From Chloroflexota bacterium (lineage in GTDB: Bacteria > Chloroflexota > UBA6077): a stretch of DNA of 5,713 nt. The stretch covers positions 1 to 5,713 of the forward strand of contig JAJYKO010000434.1 of assembly GCA_021788565.1 (NCBI GenBank). Reading direction: 5' to 3'. The notes under the pieces were generated by a model. That model was given only the letters and a program-made list of their open reading frames with translations, was not told the origin of the DNA and ran no database searches. The position numbers were made by a program, and so were the translations under genes. Below, in pieces: positions 1-4,954 of this stretch; position 1 is the first letter of the stretch, and each line of letters begins with the position of its first letter.

Positions 1-16
1 CCGTGCTCACAGCCAT
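1..16 (-). CDS. Start of a divergent gene, cut off by the window edge (product unknown)
   Basis: On the minus strand an ATG at 16-14 opens a reading frame of five full codons (Met-Ala-Val-Ser-Thr) before the window ends. It is called because a strong Shine-Dalgarno core, AGGAG within GAGAGGAGAT (minus strand, plus positions 21-30), lies 6 nt upstream, which is ideal spacing. The gene would be transcribed away from the PIG-L gene at 150, sharing a 133-bp divergent intergenic region with it. Nothing can be said about function from five residues. The call rests only on the ribosome-binding site and start codon, so it could be a chance match. Confidence 0.5.
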
Positions 17-149
17 ACCGATCTCCTCTCTAAACAGGCCTCGGGACTAATCGCGCAAGAGATGCGCCAACACATTCACTACCGGCATAGACAATGCAGT
101 CAGAGTTAACAGGAGAGTAACCCACCCCAGGGTTCTGGCAGGAGAGAAA
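17..149. promoter_or_regulatory. Divergent intergenic region upstream of the PIG-L gene
   Basis: These 133 bases separate the putative leftward gene start from the PIG-L start and should hold promoters for both. I see no convincing -35/-10 pair. The visible elements are two copies of AGGAGAG (111-117 and 140-146), of which the second is correctly placed before the ATG at 150, and a weak hairpin, AACCC at 119-123 with GGGTT at 130-134, lying between the two copies. The hairpin is short and may be coincidental. Confidence 0.35.
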
Positions 150-983
150 ATGGAGAAGGTCGAAAAGCTGTCCCTGCTCGCAGTTTTTGCGCATCCCGAC
201 GACGAGTCGTTCCCAACGGGCGGCGCCCTCGCCCGGTACGCGCGGGAGGATGTAGCCGTCTCGCTGGTGTGCGCCACCCGCGGGGAGGCCGGCGAGATCA
301 GCGACCCGGCGCTTGCCACCCCTCAGACCCTCGGCCGAGTGAGGGAACAGGAGCTGCGACGGGCATGCGCCGTCCTTGGCGTGACGCATCTCCGCTTCCT
401 GGACTACGAGGATGGTACCCTTCCGCAGGTCGATCGCCACGAGGCCGAGGGCAGGATCGTGCGGGCGATGCGCGAGTTGAGGCCGCAGGTGGTGCTAACC
501 TGGGGACCGGAAGGCGGATACGGCCACCCGGACCACATCGCCGTGCACGAGTGGGCCACCGCCGCGTATGAGGCAACTGGCGACCCCGCCGCCTTTCCGG
601 AGCAGATTCAGGAAGGGCTCGCTCCCTGGGCGCCCCTGAAGCTTTACAACCTGGCCATGCCGCGCGAGCGCTTTCAACGTATCGGGGAGATGGCCCGACG
701 GTTCGCCAACGTCACTGCCTGGGACAGCAGAGAGTGGTCCACCTTCGGCGTGCCGGAGGCCAGGATCACCACCTGTGTGAATGTAGCTCCCTTCATCGAC
801 ACGAAGCTGGAAGCCATCGCTTCCCACCAAACCCAGTTCTCACCCAGCCACCCCTACGCACTGCTCCCCCGCGACCTGATCGACGAGTTCTTCCGGGAGG
901 AGTGCTACGTACTCGCCGAGAGCAGGCTCACGGCCCCCACCGGGCGCGAAGACGACCTGTTCCAGGGGATAAGAAGGGTGTAA
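150..983 (+). CDS. PIG-L/LmbE family zinc-dependent N-deacetylase
   Basis: This 277-residue protein belongs to the PIG-L (LmbE-like) deacetylase family, whose members remove an acetyl group from N-acetylglucosamine conjugates (MshB, BshB and GlcNAc-PI deacetylase are relatives). The N-terminal strand is followed by AHPDDE at residues 14-19. By family analogy His15 and Asp18 bind zinc and Asp17 is the catalytic base. The second signature is HPDH at 126-129, where His129 is the expected third zinc ligand. The region around CATRGEAGE (41-49) and the REQEL helix (65-69) also fit the family, and the length is normal. There is no signal peptide, so it should be cytoplasmic. The ATG at 150 is preceded by AGGAGAG with a 3-nt gap, short but workable. 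It runs convergently towards the transporter operon and is probably a separate transcription unit. The exact substrate (bacillithiol- or mycothiol-type precursor, glycolipid or antibiotic intermediate) cannot be told. Confidence 0.93.
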   Translation: MEKVEKLSLLAVFAHPDDESFPTGGALARYAREDVAVSLVCATRGEAGEISDPALATPQTLGRVREQELRRACAVLGVTHLRFLDYEDGTLPQVDRHEAEGRIVRAMRELRPQVVLTWGPEGGYGHPDHIAVHEWATAAYEATGDPAAFPEQIQEGLAPWAPLKLYNLAMPRERFQRIGEMARRFANVTAWDSREWSTFGVPEARITTCVNVAPFIDTKLEAIASHQTQFSPSHPYALLPRDLIDEFFREECYVLAESRLTAPTGREDDLFQGIRRV

Positions 984-995
984 GAGTAGACGCGG

Positions 996-1015
996 CCGCG
1001 GGTTTCGCCCCGCGG
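996..1015. terminator. GC-rich stem-loop after the PIG-L gene
   Basis: CCGCGGG (996-1002) pairs perfectly with CCCGCGG (1009-1015) around a 6-nt loop, TTTCGC, 13 nt after the PIG-L stop codon. The position suits a terminator, but no T-run follows on either strand, so it is not a textbook intrinsic terminator. It may stabilise the 3' end or act with the neighbouring hairpin at 1041-1058. Confidence 0.45.
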
Positions 1016-1040
1016 GTGCATTAATCTCGCTTCCTCGTCG

Positions 1041-1058
1041 CTGGAGAATAGTCTCCGG
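1041..1058. terminator. Second stem-loop in the convergent gap, just after the cupin gene
   Basis: CTGGAGA (1041-1047) pairs with TCTCCGG (1052-1058) around the 4-nt loop ATAG, with one T-G wobble. It starts 2 nt beyond the cupin stop codon on the minus strand, so it would be the 3' end structure of the transporter transcript. It lacks a T-tract on either strand, so termination is inferred from placement only. Confidence 0.4.
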
Positions 1059-1060
1059 TC

Positions 1061-1423
1061 CTACGCCTGACCGTGCTTCTGCATCAACTCGACGTAGTCC
1101 TCCCGTGGTGGCACGAAGATGTCGATGGCCTTGTACCCCGTCGACGTCTCTCCGCCATGCTCCACGTTGGCCGGGTGTATCACCACGTCCCCAGGACGAA
1201 TCACGAACTTCTCGTCGCCGCAGACGTGCTCCTCGACCCCCTCCAGCATGATCATGATCTGCTCACAGTCATGTTTGTGAAGGGGAAACCTCGCACCGGG
1301 CGGCTGCTCCAGAAAGCTGAGCAGCGCGCTTCCGCCTTGAATCAGCCGAGAGCGGGTGAGCTCGTTCAGCGGAATCAGCGGGACGTCCTCGATAGTCCGC
1401 AAGTATTTGGACTTGGCAGTCAT
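1061..1423 (-). CDS. Small single-domain cupin protein, last gene of the transporter operon
   Basis: A 120-residue RmlC-like cupin. Motif 1 is Gly43 followed by His49, His51 and Glu54, then Gly62. Motif 2 is Gly78, Pro84, Asn86 and His89. His49, His51, Glu54 and His89 form the usual metal-binding set. There is no signal peptide or second domain, so it is likely a soluble metal-binding β-barrel in the cytoplasm. The frame is open upstream to an ATG at 1579, but that stretch lies inside tctA. The ATG at 1423 is chosen because AAGGAG (plus 1433-1438) lies 9 nt upstream and the cupin homology begins soon after. The start is 14 nt after the tctA stop, and the ribosome-binding site abuts that stop, so the two are almost certainly co-transcribed and possibly coupled. 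Cupins of this size include isomerases, dioxygenases and ligand-binding proteins. A role in metabolising the transported carboxylate is inference from position. Confidence 0.87.
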   Translation of the reverse strand: MTAKSKYLRTIEDVPLIPLNELTRSRLIQGGSALLSFLEQPPGARFPLHKHDCEQIMIMLEGVEEHVCGDEKFVIRPGDVVIHPANVEHGGETSTGYKAIDIFVPPREDYVELMQKHGQA

Positions 1424-1430
1424 ATTCCGG

Positions 1431-1438
1431 TTCTCCTT
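1431..1438 (-). promoter_or_regulatory. Ribosome-binding site that fixes the cupin start
   Basis: On the minus strand AAGGAGAA sits at plus positions 1438-1431, giving a 9-nt spacer between AAGGAG and the ATG at 1423. Its first base overlaps the last base of the tctA stop codon TGA (1440-1438). It supports the 120-residue cupin over a 172-residue reading that would extend into tctA. Confidence 0.75.
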
Positions 1439-2949
1439 CAGGCCGATCTGATTTCCTGCGCGTTTTCCCTCCGTACGATGCGCAGCAGTCTGGGATAGAT
1501 GGGCGTCAGCCAGGTGGCGATGGTAATTAGCCCGAGTCCCGCCGCGACAGGGCGGCTGAAGAATTCGATGAGATCCCAATCGCTTTTGGTCATGCTGAAC
1601 ATGAAGTTCTTCTCGAGGATCGGCCCCAGCACCAGTCCCAGCACGACGGGGGCCACCGGTACCCCGTTTATTTCCAGGATGTAGCCGAGCACTCCCATCG
1701 CCAGCATCACTCCCACGTCGAAGAGGGAATTGTTGATGGCGAATGCACCGACTACGCAGAACAGCACTATGGCAGGCAGAAGGATGTTTCTGGGCACACG
1801 CAGGATATAGCTGGCCCCCTTGATCGCCAGGTAGCCGAACAGCACCATCAGGACGTTGGCCAGAATGAACGAGAAGTAGACGGAGTAGATGATCTCCGGC
1901 GCCTGCTCAAAAATCTGCGGCCCCGGACGGATTCCCTTCATGAACAGCACGCCTATGACGATCGCCGTAATGGAGTCGCCAGGGATACCGAAGACCAGGG
2001 CCGGGACCCATGCGCCACCAAGAGCGGAATTGTTGGCAGTGCCGGCATCCACGATCGGCTCGATGTGGCCAGTGCCGAACTTCTCTGGCTCCTTCGAGCG
2101 CTGTCGCGAGATAGCGGTGCACATCCACGCGGCGATATCGGCCCCTGCGCCTGGCATAATCCCCACGATGACGCCTATGATGTTGGAGCGCAGCATGTTG
2201 CCCCTGTAGCGCCACAACGTGGACGCAACGCCTTTGAATATCCCCTCCGCGTTGACCCGCAGTGGCTTAAAGTTCTCCGTTCCGGCCAGCACATTGCGGA
2301 TCACCTCGGCGATACCAAAAAGTCCCACCATGGCTGGAATGAAGTTGATGCCCCCCAGCAAGTCAACCTGACCGAAAGTGAAGCGGGGATATCCCAGGGT
2401 GATGTCCACGCCAACGGTGGAGAGGAGCAGCCCAAACAGCACCGAGAGGCCAGCCTTGGCCGGCTTACCGGACGCCACCATGACGGTGGCGGATAGGCCC
2501 AGAGCGGCCATCCAGAAATACTCGAAGGAGGTGAACTGGAGGGCCACCTCGGCGAGGAGGGATGCAGCCACCATGAGACAGACGGCGCCGAAGAGGCCGC
2601 CGATGGCCGAGCTTACGACGTCCACGCCCAACACCAGTTCACCCTCGCCTCTCTGGGTCATCTTGTACGACTCATCGGTATAGGCGGCCGAGGCCGGAGT
2701 ACCGGGGATGCGAACCAGAGCCGCGGGGATGTCCCCGGCAAAGATCGCCATGGCAGACACCGTCACCATAGCAACCAGGGCAGGAACCGGATCCATGAAG
2801 AACGTGAAGGGCACGAGCAGCGCCACGGCCATTGTGGCAGTGAGGCCGGGAATAGCCCCGAACAGCAACCCCAGGACCGAGGCCGCGAGCATCGTGAGGA
2901 TCACGGTAGGGTCAGCGAGCCGCTCTATCCCGAAGAGGACAGCTTCCAT
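1438..2949 (-). CDS. tctA: TctA: large membrane subunit of a tripartite tricarboxylate transporter
   Basis: This 503-residue integral membrane protein is the large permease subunit of a TTT-family secondary transporter, which moves carboxylates using an ion gradient. It has the usual length and about a dozen hydrophobic segments. Family hallmarks are GAIPGLTATMA at 31-41, a second related glycine/proline loop GIMPGAGADIA at 263-273, the conserved ANNSALGG at 305-312, FGIPGDS at 320-326 and RPGP at 341-344. The two PG loops reflect the internal duplication of the family and are thought to lie near the substrate path. The ATG at 2949 is 1 nt after the tctB stop codon and is preceded by GGGGGT within the end of tctB, pointing to translational coupling of the membrane subunits. 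A charged C-terminal tail (about residues 487-503) probably faces the cytoplasm. The gene symbol reflects family membership; citrate is not implied as substrate. Confidence 0.95.
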   Translation of the reverse strand: MEAVLFGIERLADPTVILTMLAASVLGLLFGAIPGLTATMAVALLVPFTFFMDPVPALVAMVTVSAMAIFAGDIPAALVRIPGTPASAAYTDESYKMTQRGEGELVLGVDVVSSAIGGLFGAVCLMVAASLLAEVALQFTSFEYFWMAALGLSATVMVASGKPAKAGLSVLFGLLLSTVGVDITLGYPRFTFGQVDLLGGINFIPAMVGLFGIAEVIRNVLAGTENFKPLRVNAEGIFKGVASTLWRYRGNMLRSNIIGVIVGIMPGAGADIAAWMCTAISRQRSKEPEKFGTGHIEPIVDAGTANNSALGGAWVPALVFGIPGDSITAIVIGVLFMKGIRPGPQIFEQAPEIIYSVYFSFILANVLMVLFGYLAIKGASYILRVPRNILLPAIVLFCVVGAFAINNSLFDVGVMLAMGVLGYILEINGVPVAPVVLGLVLGPILEKNFMFSMTKSDWDLIEFFSRPVAAGLGLITIATWLTPIYPRLLRIVRRENAQEIRSA

Positions 2950-2950
2950 A

Positions 2951-3397
2951 TCAGACCCCCAGAAGTCCCACGGGCAGGGGCACCCGCAGTATTCGCTCGA
3001 ACAGGATCACGGAACCGATCACCAAGAAGATCGTCGTGGGCAGGGCAACACGCAGCCTCACCCCCAGCACGAGCATAAGACTCCCTGTTACCAGGGTTCC
3101 GGTAATCAGAAAGCCGAGCCTCTCCACCAGCCCGATAAACACCGCGATGGCCACCAGGACGAGTCCGGCTTTGATCACCGCGGCCCGCTCGAAGTGCTCG
3201 TTCTCCCCCCCGTGAGGGCGCATGGACTGGACGACGACGGCTCCTCCAAAGATCACCAGCAGTATGCCCAGTATCTGGGGAAACAGTGACGGCCCCGGTG
3301 TCCCGTCGGGCATCTTCGGAAACGATTGCACGTAGGCGAATGTGGCAGCACCCAGGATTGCGGCGGTGCCACCAAGCAAAGCATCCGACAGCTTCAT
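2951..3397 (-). CDS. tctB: TctB: small membrane subunit of a tripartite tricarboxylate transporter
   Basis: A 148-residue protein matching the poorly conserved TctB family in size, hydropathy and gene position. Hydrophobic segments lie at roughly 5-25, 37-57, 73-90, 95-112 and 118-134; some are short and the family is usually given four helices, so one may be a re-entrant or merged segment. The marker GPSLFPQILG at 35-44 corresponds to the family's GPxxFP element before the second helix, and the C-terminal RVPLP at 138-142 resembles the usual terminal VPLP-type ending. A charged loop (59-71) separates the halves. The ATG at 3397 has a GGAG 9 nt upstream. The stop is followed after 1 nt by the tctA ATG. 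The 150-nt gap between tctC and this gene contains a strong stem-loop, so tctB and tctA may be expressed at a lower level than tctC. Confidence 0.9.
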   Translation of the reverse strand: MKLSDALLGGTAAILGAATFAYVQSFPKMPDGTPGPSLFPQILGILLVIFGGAVVVQSMRPHGGENEHFERAAVIKAGLVLVAIAVFIGLVERLGFLITGTLVTGSLMLVLGVRLRVALPTTIFLVIGSVILFERILRVPLPVGLLGV

Positions 3398-3443
3398 GTT
3401 GAACCGCTCCGCCCTTAAGAGTCCCTGACAGCTCCTGGGGCCC

Positions 3444-3474
3444 GGTAAGGAGAGGTTTTGGGTCTCTCCTTACC
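3444..3474 (-). promoter_or_regulatory. Perfect 11-bp stem-loop between tctC and tctB
   Basis: GGTAAGGAGAG (3444-3454) is perfectly complementary to CTCTCCTTACC (3464-3474) around a 9-nt loop. In the operon transcript it lies 73 nt after the tctC stop and 46 nt before the tctB start. There is no U-run after it on the minus strand, so it is better read as an mRNA-stabilising or processing hairpin, or a leaky terminator, than as a full terminator. Intercistronic stem-loops after binding-protein genes are known to raise the binding protein relative to membrane subunits, as in malE-malF; its role here is inferred from that. Confidence 0.7.
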
Positions 3475-3480
3475 AACCAC

Positions 3481-3505
3481 GAGTGCACGGGCCACTCGCC
3501 GAGTG
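3481..3505. repeat. Alternating short inverted repeats downstream of tctC
   Basis: GAGTG (3481-3485), CACTC (3493-3497) and GAGTG (3501-3505) occur in a row. The central element can pair with either neighbour, with 7-nt or 3-nt loops, so two mutually exclusive small hairpins are possible. They lie between the tctC stop and the 11-bp stem-loop at 3444-3474. Stems of 5 bp are weak, and this may only add to 3'-end structure of the tctC message. Confidence 0.35.
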
Positions 3506-3547
3506 TCCCAGTTCCATCCAGGGCTGTGGTAGCGTCACGTAGACTTC

Positions 3548-4636
3548 CTACTTGGCCAGCCCGAGTTCCTTCATGATCTTGCCCATGCTTGCATCCTGAT
3601 CGGCCATGAACGTCGCGTACTCCTTCGAGTCGCGCCAGACCATGCCGTAACCCTTTGAGGTCATGAAATCCTTGTACGGCTGCGAGTCGTAGGCCTTCTT
3701 GATCGCTGCCTCGTAGAAGCTGACGGTCTCGGGTTTAGCGCCCTTTGGCAGTGCGAAGCCGCGCCAGGCACCAGAGACCCAGTTTATGCCGTTCTCCTTC
3801 AACGTCGGCACATCCTTGAAGACGGTGTCACGGTTATCGGCCATGATCGCCAGCGGCCTGACCTTCTTGGCCTCGATCAGGGATCCACCCTCGGGCAGGC
3901 TCGCCGTTACGATGGCAATCCCTCCAGCTATCAACTCCTGAAGGCCGGGGGCAGCGCCTTCGGATGGCACCCACGGGATGGCGCTCTCGGGAATGCCGGC
4001 TGTTGTGAGCATGCCAGCTCGGGCCACGTCCCAGATGCCGCCCTTGCCGGTGCCGGAAGCCTTGTACTTGCCGGGGTTCGCCTTGACGTCGTCCAGCAGC
4101 TCCTTCAACGTGTTCCACTTGGCATTGGCCGCTACCTGCACGCTTGCCGGGTCGAAGTTCACCTGGGCGATGGGTGTGAACCCCTTGTAGTCCACCTCGG
4201 CCAGGCCCTGCCAGTGCATCATCGCGATCTCGACCGTGACCAGAGTGAACGTGTAGCCATCGGGCTGGGCGGTCGCGCCCGCGGTGTGCCCTACGGCGCC
4301 GCCGCCTCCGGTGCGGTTCACGACGTTCACCGGCTGGCCAATGTCCTTCTCGAGGATACTGCCGAAGATCCGAGCCACAGCATCCGTCCCTCCACCGGCG
4401 GCCCAGGGGCAGATGAGGGTGATGGGTCGGGTGGGCTTGAAGGCAGAAGCTGCCGGAGCGGCGGTCGCTGCCGCTGCCGGGGCTGCTGCCGCGGTGGTTG
4501 GAGCGGGAGCCGCGGGCTTCGCCGCGGTGGGTTGGGCCGCGGGCTGCGAAGGCTGGCTGCACCCCACGAGGAACGCCCCAGACGATCCGACTGCCAGGAG
4601 ACGCATGAACTCGCGTCGCGTCAGGGACTTCTTCAT
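3548..4636 (-). CDS. tctC: TctC: lipoprotein solute-binding protein of the tripartite tricarboxylate transporter (Bug family)
   Basis: A 362-residue extracytoplasmic solute receptor that captures a carboxylate and delivers it to TctA/TctB. The N-terminus has TRREFMR (6-12), resembling a twin-arginine signal, a hydrophobic stretch and the lipobox LVGC ending at Cys26, so the mature protein should be membrane-anchored by lipid. Residues 27-65 are an Ala/Pro/Thr/Gln-rich flexible linker. The Bug domain begins near 70 with the first glycine loop, AAGGGTDA (79-86), then NRTGGGG (107-113) and PDGYT (125-129), all family hallmarks. The length exceeds the usual 300-330 because of the linker. The frame is open upstream to 4759, but the ATG at 4636 has AGGAGG 6 nt before it and begins a proper signal sequence. 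As first gene of the operon it sits next to the divergent promoter region. The Tat assignment is less certain than the lipobox. The ligand is unknown. Confidence 0.95.
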   Translation of the reverse strand: MKKSLTRREFMRLLAVGSSGAFLVGCSQPSQPAAQPTAAKPAAPAPTTAAAAPAAAATAAPAASAFKPTRPITLICPWAAGGGTDAVARIFGSILEKDIGQPVNVVNRTGGGGAVGHTAGATAQPDGYTFTLVTVEIAMMHWQGLAEVDYKGFTPIAQVNFDPASVQVAANAKWNTLKELLDDVKANPGKYKASGTGKGGIWDVARAGMLTTAGIPESAIPWVPSEGAAPGLQELIAGGIAIVTASLPEGGSLIEAKKVRPLAIMADNRDTVFKDVPTLKENGINWVSGAWRGFALPKGAKPETVSFYEAAIKKAYDSQPYKDFMTSKGYGMVWRDSKEYATFMADQDASMGKIMKELGLAK

Positions 4637-4642
4637 TGAGAT

Positions 4643-4648
4643 CCTCCT
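4643..4648 (-). promoter_or_regulatory. Consensus ribosome-binding site that fixes the tctC start
   Basis: Minus-strand AGGAGG at plus positions 4648-4643, 6 nt before the ATG at 4636. It is a full match to the anti-Shine-Dalgarno core and decides the start in favour of the 362-residue lipoprotein; the 41 upstream codons that stay open in the frame resemble no signal sequence. Confidence 0.85.
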
Positions 4649-4711
4649 ATAGCAATTCTCACCACAATCCGGTTGTTGCGCCGATGGAAACCGATGGGAG
4701 GCTAGAGGACG

Positions 4712-4743
4712 CGGTGGCCACCGTTCGGCCACGGCGGCGAACG
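4712..4743 (-). repeat. Overlapping inverted repeats in the tctC leader
   Basis: CGGTGGCCACCG (4712-4723) is a perfect 12-bp palindrome. Its GTGGCC (4714-4719) can also pair with GGCCAC (4727-4732), while CGTTCG (4722-4727) can pair with CGAACG (4738-4743). The last two pairings share base 4727 and interleave, so they exclude each other. They lie 76-107 bases upstream of the tctC start and would be in the leader if transcription starts further upstream. No known riboswitch is recognised. Confidence 0.35.
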
Positions 4744-4829
4744 AGGTCCGGTGGGGCACGGGTAAGCACGTCTAGCTCCTTGTTGAAGAACCGAGGCGGC
4801 TGTGACGGTTCTGAACAGACGACATTCTT

Positions 4830-4871
4830 CTACAAAGGTAGCATCTTGAATTCTGGGCTACATGGTAGCAT
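4830..4871. promoter_or_regulatory. Two tandem near-palindromes, candidate operator sites
   Basis: Site 1 at 4830-4844 reads CTAC-AAAG-GTAG-CAT and site 2 at 4858-4871 reads CTAC-ATG-GTAG-CAT. They are near-identical direct copies whose start points are 28 bp apart, and each contains CTAC/GTAG dyad symmetry; site 2 extends to GCTAC-N3-GTAGC (4857-4869). Two similarly spaced dyads in a divergent promoter region are typical of a dimeric transcription factor binding on one face of the helix. The protein is not in this window and its family cannot be named from the sites. Confidence 0.5.
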
Positions 4872-4874
4872 GAT
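4846..4874 (+). promoter_or_regulatory. Possible sigma-70 promoter for the RraA-like gene
   Basis: TTGAAT (4846-4851) and CATGAT (4869-4874) are separated by 17 nt and match the -35 and -10 consensus at 4 or more of 6 positions each. Near-palindrome 2 would lie in the spacer and near-palindrome 1 just upstream of the -35 element, a layout suited to repression. The -10 match is mediocre, and other weak candidates exist between 4891 and 4933. Confidence 0.3.
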
Positions 4875-4954
4875 GTATCGAACCGTCAAGTGACCTGATG
4901 TATGTATGTCATTCTATCTGTGCGACTTAATTCGCAAATGAGGAAGGTGTCGGA

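Larger units (their letters stand above)
4803..4888. repeat. 9-bp inverted repeat enclosing the operator-like sites
   Basis: TGACGGTTC (4803-4811) is the exact reverse complement of GAACCGTCA (4880-4888), 68 nt apart. The left arm also overlaps a small palindrome, GTTCTGAAC (4808-4816). The arms flank both CTAC/GTAG near-palindromes. This could be a pair of distant regulator half-sites or a chance match; a 9-base complementary pair in a region this size is uncommon but not impossible. Confidence 0.35.
4637..4954. promoter_or_regulatory. Divergent intergenic region between tctC and the RraA-like gene
   Basis: These 318 bases carry no credible gene; open frames here show no family features. 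The half nearest tctC (4637-4790) is GC-rich and forms the tctC leader, with a 12-bp palindrome and overlapping stems. The half nearest the RraA-like gene (about 4820-4935) is clearly more AT-rich, as expected for promoters. It holds two near-palindromes, an enclosing 9-bp inverted repeat and a possible sigma-70 promoter, each listed separately. I could not identify the tctC promoter on the minus strand. Confidence 0.7.

Noticed and set aside
1424..1579. Upstream extension of the cupin gene to an ATG at 1579 on the minus strand.
   Set aside because: The extra 52 codons lie almost wholly inside tctA in another frame, look like antisense or shifted reading, and lack a ribosome-binding site; the ATG at 1423 has a good one.
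2708..3289. A 193-codon open frame on the plus strand across tctA and tctB.
   Set aside because: It is antisense to two clear membrane-protein genes, with composition typical of shadow frames (rich in His, Gln, Arg, Ser, Thr) and no family motifs.
2925..3488. A 187-codon minus-strand frame overlapping tctB.
   Set aside because: It is rich in Arg and Gly, overlaps the well-supported tctB in another frame and runs through the stem-loop; it is a GC-rich shadow frame.
4439..4560. Ala/Pro low-complexity DNA within tctC, considered as a tandem repeat or recombination site.
   Set aside because: It encodes the disordered lipoprotein linker; codons vary and there is no regular repeat unit.
4637..4759. 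Upstream extension of tctC by 41 codons.
   Set aside because: It would bury the signal sequence and lipobox inside the protein; the AGGAGG before 4636 decides the start.
4636..4893. An 85-codon plus-strand frame in the divergent intergenic region.
   Set aside because: No ribosome-binding site, no recognisable domain, and it covers the repeats and the AT-rich promoter segment.
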